Shown: positions 8,908 through 17,773 of the stretch, one piece after another
How positions within the stretch are numbered: the first letter of the stretch is position 1
How the letters are laid out: the number at the start of each line of letters is the position of its first letter
Assembly: GCF_009184635.1 (NCBI RefSeq)
Contig: NZ_WELI01000010.1
Span: 184,261 to 248,260, forward strand
Length of the DNA stretch: 64,000 bases
Reading direction: 5' to 3'
Origin: Rudanella paleaurantiibacter
GTDB lineage: Bacteria; Bacteroidota; Bacteroidia; Cytophagales; Spirosomataceae
Position numbers and translations under genes: made by a program
The notes under the pieces: generated by a model
The model's input: the letters and a program-made list of their open reading frames with translations, nothing else
Database searches by the model: none
What the model was told of the DNA's origin: nothing

Positions 8908-8942
8908 CAACATTGTTGCAAAAACTTTCTGCAACAATGTTG
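8908..8942. promoter_or_regulatory. Double-palindrome operator upstream of the TonB receptor
   Basis: CAACATTGTTGCA (8908-8920) and its exact complement TGCAACAATGTTG (8930-8942) are separated by nine bases. Each arm itself contains an 11-bp palindrome CAACAwTGTTG, centred 24 bp apart. It lies 27 bp before the chosen start. This looks like two tandem sites for a dimeric repressor, for example a Fur/Zur-family protein; the regulator is unknown. Confidence 0.65.
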
Positions 8943-9014
8943 TAAAAAGGAGGGAGAGGTCCTCTAACCATCGACAAAAGAGCCGTATAACAAACAGTTT
9001 TGGGTAAAAAGTGG

Positions 9015-9022
9015 TACTTTTG
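9015..9022 (+). promoter_or_regulatory. Bacteroidota -7 promoter box for the Hsp70-like gene
   Basis: TACTTTTG fits TAnnTTTG and lies 40 bp before the chosen start of the Hsp70-like gene. A nearby TTTTG upstream is only about 12 bp away, too close to be a standard -33 element. Confidence 0.45.
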
Positions 9023-9062
9023 CGGCCTTTTTGCCCAGAAACGGGCCTAACACGTGAAGCAA

Positions 9063-10316
9063 ATGAAACCCCTTTCCTGCGGCATCGACTTTGGTACGTC
9101 GAACTCCACCATTGCCATTGATCTGAACGGCGAGATTCGGCTGGTGCCGATTGAGCAGGACCACGTTACCATGCCGAGTGCCATCTTTTTTCAACAGGCA
9201 AACAACAAGGCGTTGTACGGTCGGGTGGCCGTTCGGCGGTTTTTCGACCGGGAGCCGGGGCGGTTTATGCGGAGTTTGAAACGGGTGTTGGGTACCTCAC
9301 TCATGAAACAGGGGACGCTCGTAAACGGGGCGGCCATGAATTTCGGGGGCATCATCACGGCCTTTCTGAAGCATCTGAAAGACGGAGCAGAGGCTCAGGC
9401 CGGGGCCACGATTGACAATGTGGTAATGGGCCGACCGGTCCATTTTGTCGATAATGACCCGCAGGCCGACGAGCAGGCGCAGGCCGAACTTCGGACCATT
9501 GCCGGGCGGCTGGGGTTCAAGCACATCGAGTTTCAGTTTGAGCCCATTGCGGCCGCGTTTGCCCACGAGGCTAGTATTTCGGGCGAAAAGCTGGCTATTG
9601 TTGCCGATTTGGGCGGTGGTACGTCCGATTTTACCGTCATCCGCTTGTCGAGCCGGTACGTGAACAAGCCTGACCGGGCGTCGGATATTCTGGCTAATAC
9701 CGGAGTTCGTATCGGGGGAAATGATTTTGATAAAGCCCTAAGTCTGGCGGCCATCATGCCCGAAATAGGCTACCGAACCACCTACGGCTCCAAGAATCTG
9801 GAAGTGCCGCTTAAGCCTTTTCACGACCTGGCGGAGTGGAGTAAGGTCAACTTCCTCTACACGCCCAAGCTAATCATGCAGACCCGGCAACTCCTGCACG
9901 AGTCGCACGATAAAACGCGGTACGGTCGGCTGCTCGATGTGCTTGTCCGCGAAACGGGGCATATGCTGCTGGCCGGGGCCGAAGAGGCCAAAATTGCCCT
10001 TTCGGACGTAGACCTCTACGATACACAGTTCGATTTTATTCAGGAAGGGTTTGGGATTCCGGTTGCACGGACTCTGTTTGAAGAAGCTATTGCCGACGAT
10101 GTACGGGCCATTGAGACCTCGGCGCGGGCGTGTCTGCAAGCCGCTGGCGTAGGCCCCGAAGCCATTGAGCTGGTTATTCTGACGGGTGGCTCTACCGAAG
10201 TCAGGTCGGTACAGGCGTTGTTTCGGCAGTTGTTTCCCAAAGCCGAACTTGCCGATCAGAACAAACTGTCGAGTGTGGGGTTGGGACTGGGTTATGATAG
10301 CCGCGCCCGGTTTTGA
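9063..10316 (+). CDS. Hsp70-family ATPase, YegD-like
   Basis: About 417 residues (a GTG at 9054 would add three). It carries the actin/Hsp70 ATPase signatures: phosphate-1 motif GIDFGTSNSTIAID near the start, phosphate-2 motif VADLGGGTSDFTVI near residue 185, and the adenosine loop VILTGGSTEVRSVQ near 375. There is no peptide-binding C-terminal domain, so it is the short YegD type, not a canonical DnaK. Its client or role is unknown. It is a single gene on the plus strand, convergent with the M1 peptidase. Confidence 0.85.
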   Translation: MKPLSCGIDFGTSNSTIAIDLNGEIRLVPIEQDHVTMPSAIFFQQANNKALYGRVAVRRFFDREPGRFMRSLKRVLGTSLMKQGTLVNGAAMNFGGIITAFLKHLKDGAEAQAGATIDNVVMGRPVHFVDNDPQADEQAQAELRTIAGRLGFKHIEFQFEPIAAAFAHEASISGEKLAIVADLGGGTSDFTVIRLSSRYVNKPDRASDILANTGVRIGGNDFDKALSLAAIMPEIGYRTTYGSKNLEVPLKPFHDLAEWSKVNFLYTPKLIMQTRQLLHESHDKTRYGRLLDVLVRETGHMLLAGAEEAKIALSDVDLYDTQFDFIQEGFGIPVARTLFEEAIADDVRAIETSARACLQAAGVGPEAIELVILTGGSTEVRSVQALFRQLFPKAELADQNKLSSVGLGLGYDSRARF

Positions 10317-10449
10317 GCCTGAATGTGAATGCGGGGTATCGTATCCGTAATTCTCAGCACTGGATAAAATGCACAAGGGTAGCTCTGGTCTTTGCGACCG
10401 AGTGCAGGACAAGTTCTTTGTGATAAGCTCGATGAAAGCTTTTTTCGAC

Positions 10450-10510
10450 AGGATTACAGGATGTACAGGATTCTTTTTATTGAAGAAAATCCTGTACATC
10501 CTGTAATCCT
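10450..10510. repeat. Perfect 23-bp inverted repeat between convergent genes
   Basis: AGGATTACAGGATGTACAGG... at 10450-10472 is repeated in inverse at 10488-10510 around a 15-base loop. Words of the type ACAGGATTACAGGAT are a common dispersed repeat in Bacteroidota. Placed between the Hsp70-like and M1 peptidase stops, it may serve as a transcription barrier in both directions. The rest of 10317-10544 shows no gene. Confidence 0.8.
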
Positions 10511-10544
10511 CCGGGCCGCCGGGCGGTCAAAAAATAAACTTGTC

Positions 10545-12188
10545 CTATTTGGTTACTACTGTCACCAGCACGTAATAGTCGGCGTCGGCGGTGAGGGTAG
10601 TGGCTTTGGTTGTCAGTTTCTGCCAGCGCGTAGTGGGGCTGAGCAACTGTTGCGGCCCCGACTCGCCCAGACACACCTCCAACGGCATGTTGAATCCCTC
10701 CACACAATTGGCCCAGCGATATTCAAAACCACTTTTCGTCCGGCGGTATTGGAGGGTAGGTAAGCGGGTGTCGCGCAGGTACTGGTCGAATACCTTGCTC
10801 AGGTCGCGCCCGGCCTGCTTACTCATGTACGCTTCAATCTGACGACCCGCTACGGTCTGATGGTAGAACGTCTTGTTCATACCCCGCAGAATTTGCCGCC
10901 ATTTTTCGTCGTTGCCCACAAGCTGCCGAATCGTGTGCAGCATATTTCCCCCTTTGTAGTACATATCGCCCGAACCCGACTGGTTTACGTTGTACACGCC
11001 CACAATGGGTTTGTCGTTGCGAATCAGGTTGCGGCATCCAATCACGTAGGCGGCACCGGCATCTTTGCCGTAGAGGTACTCGATGTACAGGTTTTCGGAG
11101 TAGTTCGTGAAGCTTTCGTGCACCCACATATCGGCCACATCTTTGTACGTGATGTTGTTGGCGTACCACTCGTGGCCCGACTCGTGAATGATGATAAAGT
11201 CCCAGAGTAACCCCCAGCCGGTGCCTGAGAGGTCGCGGCCGCGATACCCGTTCTGAAAACCGTTGCCATACGTGACCGAGCTTTGGTGCTCCATACCCAG
11301 ATACGGCGTCTCGACCAGTTTGTAGCCGTCTTCGTAAAACGGGTAGGGGCCAAACCAGTGCTCAAAGGCCCGCAGCATGGGTTTGGCTTGCGCAAATTGT
11401 TTGCGGGCCATGTCTTCGTGATGGCGCAGGGCGTAAAACGAGAGGTCGAGCACCCCTTTTTCGCCCCGAAGGGTGTCGGCCCACTGCACATAGTCGCCAA
11501 TGTTCAGATTCACCCCGTAATTGTTGATGGGGTTCACCACGTGCCAGTCGAAGGTGCGGGTGCCGTCGGCATTGGGGGTTACCTGCCGGAGCCGCCCGTT
11601 CGAAATATCGGTGAGACCTTCGGGGGCGGTCACGCTGATGCGCATCGAGTCGGGCTCATCGTACATATGGTCTTTGCAGGGCCACCAGGCACTTGCGCCC
11701 AGACCCTGACACGCCGTTGCGATAAACCGTTTGCCGGTTTCATCGCGGGCCCAAACCATGCCACCATCCCAGGGGGGGCGCTTGGCTACTTTGGGCTTTC
11801 CGGCGTAAAAGACCGTAATGGATTCGGTGCGGCCGGTTTGCTGCGGTTTCTGGAGCGTCACGAAATACGCGTCGCCATCCTGCCGAAACGTCAGCGTGCG
11901 GCCGTCCTGCTCAACTTTTTCGATGCGTAAGGGCCGTTGCAGGTCAATCTGCATCGTTTGGGCGGGTTTCAGAACCCGGTAGCGAATGGTGGTGCTTCCG
12001 CTGAGGGTACTGTCGGTAGGTTGCACCCGAACCTGCAGGTGGTAATAGGCGAGGTCCCACCAGGCCCGTTCGGGCGTGATAGAGCCCCGGAGCGTATCGG
12101 CGCGGGTAAACTCATACCGTTGTGCCAGGCCGGTGGTGGCCAGCAACAGCAGGCTTCCGAGCCAAAGCGTTTTTAGTCTGTTCTGCAT
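10545..12188 (-). CDS. Secreted M1-family metallopeptidase (aminopeptidase)
   Basis: A 547-residue protein with a signal peptide (ends TTGLAQ). The zinc site HESGHEW gives His335, Glu336 and His339, with Glu358 in WVHESFTNY at the correct M1 spacing. The exopeptidase motif is GMEHQ instead of the usual GAMEN, which is common in bacterial M1 relatives. M1 enzymes remove N-terminal residues from peptides; export suggests action in the periplasm or outside. It lies 39 bp downstream of the S9 peptidase gene on the same strand, so the two probably form a peptide-scavenging unit. Shorter than E. coli PepN, lacking its C-terminal helical domain. Confidence 0.88.
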   Translation of the reverse strand: MQNRLKTLWLGSLLLLATTGLAQRYEFTRADTLRGSITPERAWWDLAYYHLQVRVQPTDSTLSGSTTIRYRVLKPAQTMQIDLQRPLRIEKVEQDGRTLTFRQDGDAYFVTLQKPQQTGRTESITVFYAGKPKVAKRPPWDGGMVWARDETGKRFIATACQGLGASAWWPCKDHMYDEPDSMRISVTAPEGLTDISNGRLRQVTPNADGTRTFDWHVVNPINNYGVNLNIGDYVQWADTLRGEKGVLDLSFYALRHHEDMARKQFAQAKPMLRAFEHWFGPYPFYEDGYKLVETPYLGMEHQSSVTYGNGFQNGYRGRDLSGTGWGLLWDFIIIHESGHEWYANNITYKDVADMWVHESFTNYSENLYIEYLYGKDAGAAYVIGCRNLIRNDKPIVGVYNVNQSGSGDMYYKGGNMLHTIRQLVGNDEKWRQILRGMNKTFYHQTVAGRQIEAYMSKQAGRDLSKVFDQYLRDTRLPTLQYRRTKSGFEYRWANCVEGFNMPLEVCLGESGPQQLLSPTTRWQKLTTKATTLTADADYYVLVTVVTK

Positions 12189-12227
12189 TCAGTAGATGGG
12201 TTTATATATGGGGTAGCTAAACCCCGC

Positions 12228-14447
12228 TTATCGTGGTCCTGGAGGGCAGTGTTCGGTCAGGAATTTGGTGTACAGCGTGCGCAGGTGTTCGGTGGTGCCT
12301 TCGCCCTCCGAAATACCGTGGGTTCGGTTGGGGTAGGCCATAAACTGAAACTGCTTGTTGTGCTTCACCAACTCGTTGACCAACACCTCGGCATTGTCGT
12401 AGTGCACGTTATCGTCGCCTGTGCCGTGAATATAGAGCAGGTTGCCGCGCAGGTTTTTGGCGTAGGTAATGGGCGACCCGGCCACAAAATCCTCGCGGTT
12501 TTCCTGCGGCAGACCCATGTAGCGTTCCTGGTAAATATTGTCGTAAAACAACTGGTTGGCAACGGCCGCAATGGCTATACCAGTCTTGTATATTTCGGGA
12601 TATTGAAACAACAGGTGCAAGGTGGTAGAGCCGCCCCCGCTCCAGCCCCAAACGGCCACGCGGCTGGTATCGAGCCAGTTATGTTGCTCAAACAGCTTCC
12701 GCGCGCCCATAGCCTGATCGCGGATGTTGAGCCGCCCGATTTGCCGGTAGATGCTTTTGCGCCAGGCTGCCCCTTTGAGGTTGGGCGTGCCCCGGTTGTC
12801 GAGGGCCACATAACAATACCCAGCCTTGGCCATATCGCCGGCAAACAGGTTGTTGCTGCCCGCCGAGAACACGTCGTTGGTAGTCACGCTCGCGGGTTCG
12901 CCGTACACATGAAACACCACGGGGTATTTCTTCGTGCTGTCGAAATTGGCAGGGCGTACCATCCAGCCGTCGAGTGTCACGCCATCGGCCGTCGTGACCG
13001 TAAAGAAACGCACATCCCGACCGGGCCGGGTGCCCACGCTGCCACCCAGTGGCCGGACTACTTTATGATCGGGCAGTTGTACCCACTCGCGCACGGGTGT
13101 CTGTTGGTGACTGTTGAACGAGTGCAGGGCGTAGCGGCCGTTGGGCGAGACATTGTAATCGTGCGTGCCAACCTGCCCGGCGGGTGTCAGCCGTTCGAGT
13201 TTGCCTTTACCATCGAGCCGCACCCGAAACAGATACCGCTGAATGGGGTTTTCGGGCGAGGCCGTGAAATACACATAACCACCCGCTTCGTCGATGCGGT
13301 TAATTTTGGCCATATCGTACTGCCCCGGTGTGAGCAGCGTCTCGGTTTTGCCGTTGGTGGTGATGCGGTAGAGGTGCCGCCAGCCGTCTTTCTCCGAAAC
13401 CCATAAAAACGACTTACCGCCGTCGAGCCATTCCCAGCCGCTTGGGTCGCCCCCGTTCCAGCGGGCTTTGGCGTCGATCCAGGCCGCATCGGTTTCGCGG
13501 TGAATAGGCGTTACCGAACCAGTAGGTTGGCCCAGAAACAGGATACTGCTGTTTTGCTTGCGGTTGAGCTGCTGAATAATCAGTGTGTTGCCCGTAGGTA
13601 CCCATTCCATGCGGGTGAGGTAGTGCTGTTGCGGGTCGCCGGGAATTTGGAGCCAGGTCGTGGCCCCGCCCGACGCGCTCACCACGCCGATTCGGGTGGG
13701 CGAGGGGGCTTCACCTACTTTGGGGTACTCGACCGGAATCACCCGCGAGTACACCGAGTCGGTGGTGTTAATCATCAGATAGTCGCGGATGTTAGTCGCG
13801 TCCACCTGCCAGTACGCAATCTGCTTGCTGTCGGGGCTCCACCGAAACCCGTCGCGGCATCCAAATTCCTCTTCGTACACCCAGTCGAAGGTGCCGTTGA
13901 TGCGTTTGCGAGTGCCGTCGGTAGTGAGGGCGGTGGCTTTGCCGGGGTTGGCGGCATCTTCCACGTAGATATTGTTACGGCTCACGTAGGCTACCCGGCT
14001 GCCGTCGGGCGATAGTTTGGCGTACAGCAGCGATTGCCCCGGCTGACCGGCTCCCACGCGCCGAACCGTACCCGAGGCCCGGTCGAGCAGGTAGTAGTCA
14101 CCGCGGGAGTTGTACCGCCAAACCCGGGCGGTGTTGGTAAACAGGAGCACCTTGCTGGAGTCGCGGCTGAACTCAAAATCAGCAACGGGCAAAGGGGCCG
14201 GGGTGTCGCCCGTCCGAACGTCGGGGCGTTTAAGCTGGGCAGTAGGTACCAGCACGGTCGATTGGCCGGTGACCACATCGGTGCGAACAATACCGCCGTT
14301 ATCCACGGCCAGCAGGGTGCGTCCGTCGGCCGACCATCGTCCACCACCGGTTCCCCGGCCCTGTCCGAGCGATAAAAACGGTGTACTCACCAGACCTAAC
14401 AGCAGAGCGGTAGTTACCCGTGGATGCAAAAAAGAAGCAACGCGCAT
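12228..14447 (-). CDS. Secreted dipeptidyl-peptidase IV-like protease (S9B)
   Basis: About 739 residues from the ATG at 14447, chosen because it gives a signal peptide (MRVASFLHP to SLGQ). The reading frame itself extends to 14567. An eight-blade propeller region (DPPIV_N, about 60-500) is followed by an alpha/beta hydrolase domain. The nucleophile is Ser603 in GWSGGGST; Asp lies in GTGDDNVHYDN and His in NRTHGIS. The DPP-IV-specific double glutamate motif DWVYEEEF is present, supporting release of X-Pro dipeptides. It is upstream of the M1 peptidase gene and probably co-transcribed. Confidence 0.9.
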   Translation of the reverse strand: MRVASFLHPRVTTALLLGLVSTPFLSLGQGRGTGGGRWSADGRTLLAVDNGGIVRTDVVTGQSTVLVPTAQLKRPDVRTGDTPAPLPVADFEFSRDSSKVLLFTNTARVWRYNSRGDYYLLDRASGTVRRVGAGQPGQSLLYAKLSPDGSRVAYVSRNNIYVEDAANPGKATALTTDGTRKRINGTFDWVYEEEFGCRDGFRWSPDSKQIAYWQVDATNIRDYLMINTTDSVYSRVIPVEYPKVGEAPSPTRIGVVSASGGATTWLQIPGDPQQHYLTRMEWVPTGNTLIIQQLNRKQNSSILFLGQPTGSVTPIHRETDAAWIDAKARWNGGDPSGWEWLDGGKSFLWVSEKDGWRHLYRITTNGKTETLLTPGQYDMAKINRIDEAGGYVYFTASPENPIQRYLFRVRLDGKGKLERLTPAGQVGTHDYNVSPNGRYALHSFNSHQQTPVREWVQLPDHKVVRPLGGSVGTRPGRDVRFFTVTTADGVTLDGWMVRPANFDSTKKYPVVFHVYGEPASVTTNDVFSAGSNNLFAGDMAKAGYCYVALDNRGTPNLKGAAWRKSIYRQIGRLNIRDQAMGARKLFEQHNWLDTSRVAVWGWSGGGSTTLHLLFQYPEIYKTGIAIAAVANQLFYDNIYQERYMGLPQENREDFVAGSPITYAKNLRGNLLYIHGTGDDNVHYDNAEVLVNELVKHNKQFQFMAYPNRTHGISEGEGTTEHLRTLYTKFLTEHCPPGPR

Positions 14448-14555
14448 CAGGAGAAATAAAGAGTGAAAGAGTGAATGAGTGCGGGCCGCGCCCCGGTGCA
14501 CCGGTTCGGCAAAGAGTGTAGGTCCGCTCCCTTGTTTTGCTACACAAAAAAAGCC

Positions 14556-14577
14556 CATTTGGAACATTTGCCAAATG
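14556..14577. promoter_or_regulatory. Inverted repeat upstream of the S9 peptidase gene
   Basis: CATTTGG and CCAAATG separated by eight bases, 109 bp before the S9 peptidase start. Possible operator; no regulator can be assigned. Confidence 0.3.
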
Positions 14578-14611
14578 ACATTTACACGGATGGCAACGAG
14601 TGGCTGAGGGG

Positions 14612-15496
14612 CTACTCATCAATTTGTGGGTGGTCGTGGAGGGTACGCAGGTACCGGCTTGGGGTCATGCCGGTAATCTGCCGAAACTGCCGGTTAAAAT
14701 GCGACAGGTTCGGATACCCACAGGCGAGGGCAATCTGACTCACGGGTTGTGGGGTTTCCTGAAGCAACCGGCACGCGTGCTCAACCCGCACCTCATTGAG
14801 AAGCTGCGAGTATGTTTTGCGGGTATGCAGCCGGAAAAATCGGCAGAAAGCCCCCGGAGTCAGGTTCGCTTCGGCCGCCACATCGTCGAGCGTGATGGGT
14901 TGGGCGTAGTGCCGCATGATATAGGCAAACACCCGGTCGAGCCGCTGATGGTCGTCGGGTCGTCGGGGCTTCTCGTAGGCTACGGCCGAGAGCATTTCAC
15001 GGCCGGGGTGGGTGGTCAACTGGTCAAGCACGTCGAGGAGTTGGGTCAGTTGCTCAAATGGCCGGAGCGTATGCAGTTGCTCCAGTTTTTCGGTGAGGGG
15101 GCTGGCTTGCCCCACCCGTAGCCGAATACCGTGGCGCGACTCGGTGAAGAGCGTGGTCAGGTGGTCGAGTTCGGGCAGGCCAAACAGGGGACCCTGCGCT
15201 GGGTCGAAACGCAGGTACACCGAATAGGATAGCGACTGTAAGGGTGAACCGGGCTCAAAATAAGCCGGATCGTTCCGAAAAACGTGGGGGAGGTTGGTAC
15301 CCAGCAACAAGATGTCGAACGGCCGAAACTGATCGATTCGGTCGCCAACCACCTGCGTTCCGGTGCCTTCCCGAATGAGGGTAAGCTGGTATTCAGGGTG
15401 AAAGTGCAGTCGGTCGTAAAAGTACGGCCCCCGGTCGACTTGTACCCGAAACGAGCGGGTATCAACCGAAGGAACCCGGAAAAGTAAAGGCTTCAT
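14612..15496 (-). CDS. AraC-family transcriptional regulator
   Basis: About 294 residues from the ATG at 15496; the longer frame to 15652 would consume the divergent promoter region. The N-terminal half is a cupin sensor domain (YDRLHFHPEYQLTLI, about 25-45, and PFDILLLGTNLPHVF). The C-terminal 100 residues are two AraC helix-turn-helix units (ITLDDVAAEANLTPGAFCRFFRL and VSQIALACGYPNLSHFNRQF). It is divergent from the DapA-family gene and the hydroxyproline-type genes beyond it, so it is the likely regulator of that set, with hydroxyproline or an intermediate as inducer. This is inference from position. Confidence 0.88.
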   Translation of the reverse strand: MKPLLFRVPSVDTRSFRVQVDRGPYFYDRLHFHPEYQLTLIREGTGTQVVGDRIDQFRPFDILLLGTNLPHVFRNDPAYFEPGSPLQSLSYSVYLRFDPAQGPLFGLPELDHLTTLFTESRHGIRLRVGQASPLTEKLEQLHTLRPFEQLTQLLDVLDQLTTHPGREMLSAVAYEKPRRPDDHQRLDRVFAYIMRHYAQPITLDDVAAEANLTPGAFCRFFRLHTRKTYSQLLNEVRVEHACRLLQETPQPVSQIALACGYPNLSHFNRQFRQITGMTPSRYLRTLHDHPQIDE

Positions 15497-15669
15497 GGTA
15501 CTAAAAATAAGGAGATGGGGCGATAGTCGGGTAATACTGGTGAAAATTGTATTAGAACCGGCCAAAGAAGGTGCAAGGGTACGGACCGAAACCGGCCGAA
15601 ATTTGAGGCTATACTTTCGACTGCTTAACGGCGAACTCAAAACACGTACCATATAACCCCGAACTGACT

Positions 15670-16584
15670 ATGCCAATGCCTGTACAATGGGAAGGTGTGT
15701 ACCCCGCCCTTCTGACCCCTTTCACCGCCGACGATCGGCTGGACCTGGCCCTTTTTGAAAAGAACCTGCACGCTCAGATCGACGCGGGTGTACATGGCCT
15801 GATTATCGGTGGTTCGCTCGGTGAAGCCAGCACGCTTACCCGCCCCGAAAAACTCGACTTGCTGGAGTGTGGCCTTGATGTGAGCGCCGGCCGGGTGCCC
15901 GTGATCATGAATGTGGTGGAGCAGGCAACCCGCGAAGCCGTAGCCTGTGCCCGCGAGGCCGAGGCCGCCGGTGCTCATGGACTCATGCTGTTGCCCCCCA
16001 TGCGCTACTTTGCCGATTCGCGCGAGACGGTCACCTTTTTCCGTACCGTAGCCGAGTCGACATCGCTGCCGGTGATGATTTACAACAATCCGGTCGATTA
16101 CAAGATCATGACCACCATTGCCATGTTTGAGCAACTGGCCGAGCTACCCAACATTCAGGCTGTGAAAGAGTCGACCCGCGACGTGACGAACATCGTCAGG
16201 ATGCGCAATGCCTTTGGCGACCGGTTCAAGATTCTGAACGGGGTGGATACCCTCGCTCTGGAAGCCCTTGCGGTAGGTGCCGACGGCTGGGTGGCTGGCC
16301 TGGTGGATGCGTTCCCCGCCGAAACCGTGGCCCTGTATGATATGATGAAAGCCGGTCAGCTCGAAGCGGCCCGCGCGCTCTACGGCTGGTTTATGCCCCT
16401 GCTCGAACTGGATATTCTGCCCAAACTGGTGCAGTACATCAAGCTGGCCGCTACAGCTACTGAGATCGGTTCGGAGTACGTGCGGGCTCCCCGCCTGGTG
16501 CTCGAAGGCGAAGAGCGCGAGCGGGTCTGGAATATCATCCAAAAGCAGCTGGCCGTACGTCCAAGCCTCGCTGTTGCTCAATAA
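15670..16584 (+). CDS. DapA-family lyase, probable 1-pyrroline-4-hydroxy-2-carboxylate deaminase
   Basis: A 304-residue TIM barrel of the dihydrodipicolinate synthase/N-acetylneuraminate lyase family. The Schiff-base lysine is Lys166 (QAVKEST) and the conserved tyrosine is Tyr138 (IYNNP); GGSLGEASTLT binds the substrate carboxylate. The lysine pathway dapA is usually elsewhere. Here the neighbours are a proline-racemase-family epimerase and a D-amino acid dehydrogenase, the two enzymes that generate pyrroline-4-hydroxy-2-carboxylate. That makes the deaminase yielding 2-oxoglutarate semialdehyde the best call. A separate sugar-acid aldolase function cannot be excluded. Confidence 0.78.
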   Translation: MPMPVQWEGVYPALLTPFTADDRLDLALFEKNLHAQIDAGVHGLIIGGSLGEASTLTRPEKLDLLECGLDVSAGRVPVIMNVVEQATREAVACAREAEAAGAHGLMLLPPMRYFADSRETVTFFRTVAESTSLPVMIYNNPVDYKIMTTIAMFEQLAELPNIQAVKESTRDVTNIVRMRNAFGDRFKILNGVDTLALEALAVGADGWVAGLVDAFPAETVALYDMMKAGQLEAARALYGWFMPLLELDILPKLVQYIKLAATATEIGSEYVRAPRLVLEGEERERVWNIIQKQLAVRPSLAVAQ

Positions 16585-16599
16585 GGGAGACTAAGTGAA

Positions 16600-16730
16600 T
16601 GGATAGTGCATAATGAATAATGTACAATGCATAATGAATAATGGTGCTGATTATCAGTTTATGAATTATAAATTGTTCATTGTTCATTGTTCATTGTTCA
16701 TTGTTCATTGTTCATTGTTCATTGTTCATT
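16600..16730. repeat. Family A short-word repeat with eight exact ATTGTTC heptads
   Basis: Words such as GCATAATGAATAATG on the left, a core GCTGATTATCAG near 16647-16658, then eight exact tandem copies of ATTGTTC at 16672-16727. The right arm is the complement of the left-arm words (GAACAAT/AATGAAC type). It fills most of the 184-bp gap before the epimerase gene. Confidence 0.85.
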
Positions 16731-16768
16731 AACTCCTAAACCCTTAATCACTTCATACTGCATTAGCA

Positions 16769-17773
16769 ATGCCAGATTACCATTTTTTTTGCATCGACGC
16801 GCACACCTGCGGTAACCCCGTGCGGGTGGTTACGGGCGGTAGTATTCCGCATCTGGTGGGTAATTCCATGAGCGAAAAACGGCAGCATTTCCTGCGGGAA
16901 TATGACTGGATTCGGCAGTCGCTCATGTTTGAGCCGCGTGGGCACGACATGATGTCGGGCAGTATTTTGTACCCACCCACCGACCCCACCAACGATGCCG
17001 GGGTGCTGTTTATTGAGACGTCGGGTTGCCTGCCTATGTGCGGACATGGCACCATTGGTACTGTAACTGTTGCCATTGAGCAGGGCCTGATTGTACCGAA
17101 AACGCCCGGTGTGCTCCACCTCGAAGTACCAGCCGGGCTGGTCCGGGCCGAGTACGTTCAGGAAGGGAAAAAGGTGAAGTCGGTGAAGATCACGAACATC
17201 AAGTCGTACCTGGCCGCCGAAAATATCACGGTTCAGTGCCCCGACCTGGGCGAGCTGGTGGTCGATGTGGCCTATGGCGGCAATTTCTACGCTATTGTCG
17301 ATCCACAACCCAATTTCCCCGGTCTGGAGCATTTCAACGCGAGTCAGCTCGTCGACTGGGCACGGGCCATGCGGCAGCGGATCAACGCCGAGCACACGTT
17401 TGTGCATCCCGAAAACCCGACCATCAACGGGCTGAGCCATGTGCTCTGGACGGGCACACCTCTTCAGGAAACCTCCACGGCCCGCAACGCCGTTTTTTAC
17501 GGCGACAAAGCCATCGACCGTTCGCCCTGTGGCACCGGCACCTCGGCGCGCATGGCGCAATGGTACGCACAGGGGCGGCTTAAACCGGGCGAAACCTTCG
17601 TGCACGAAAGCATTATCGGGTCTATTTTCAACGGACGCATAGAGGCCGAAACTACTCTGGCCGGTAAGCCCGCTATTGTGCCAAGCATTGAAGGGTGGGC
17701 CATTATTCACGGCTACAATCACCTTATTCTGGACGAAAACGATCCGTATCGATTTGGCTTTCAGGTAGTATGA
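16769..17773 (+). CDS. Proline racemase family protein, probable 4-hydroxyproline 2-epimerase
   Basis: A 334-residue member of the proline racemase family. Both catalytic cysteines are present: Cys91 in PMCGHGTIG and Cys254 in SPCGTGTSA. Two cysteines point to a racemase or epimerase rather than a dehydratase, where one is replaced by threonine. 4-hydroxyproline epimerase converts trans-4-hydroxy-L-proline to cis-4-hydroxy-D-proline. The next gene overlaps by 4 bp (ATGA) and encodes an FAD-dependent D-amino acid dehydrogenase, the following step. Proline racemase or 3-hydroxyproline activity remains possible from sequence alone. Confidence 0.85.
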   Translation: MPDYHFFCIDAHTCGNPVRVVTGGSIPHLVGNSMSEKRQHFLREYDWIRQSLMFEPRGHDMMSGSILYPPTDPTNDAGVLFIETSGCLPMCGHGTIGTVTVAIEQGLIVPKTPGVLHLEVPAGLVRAEYVQEGKKVKSVKITNIKSYLAAENITVQCPDLGELVVDVAYGGNFYAIVDPQPNFPGLEHFNASQLVDWARAMRQRINAEHTFVHPENPTINGLSHVLWTGTPLQETSTARNAVFYGDKAIDRSPCGTGTSARMAQWYAQGRLKPGETFVHESIIGSIFNGRIEAETTLAGKPAIVPSIEGWAIIHGYNHLILDENDPYRFGFQVV

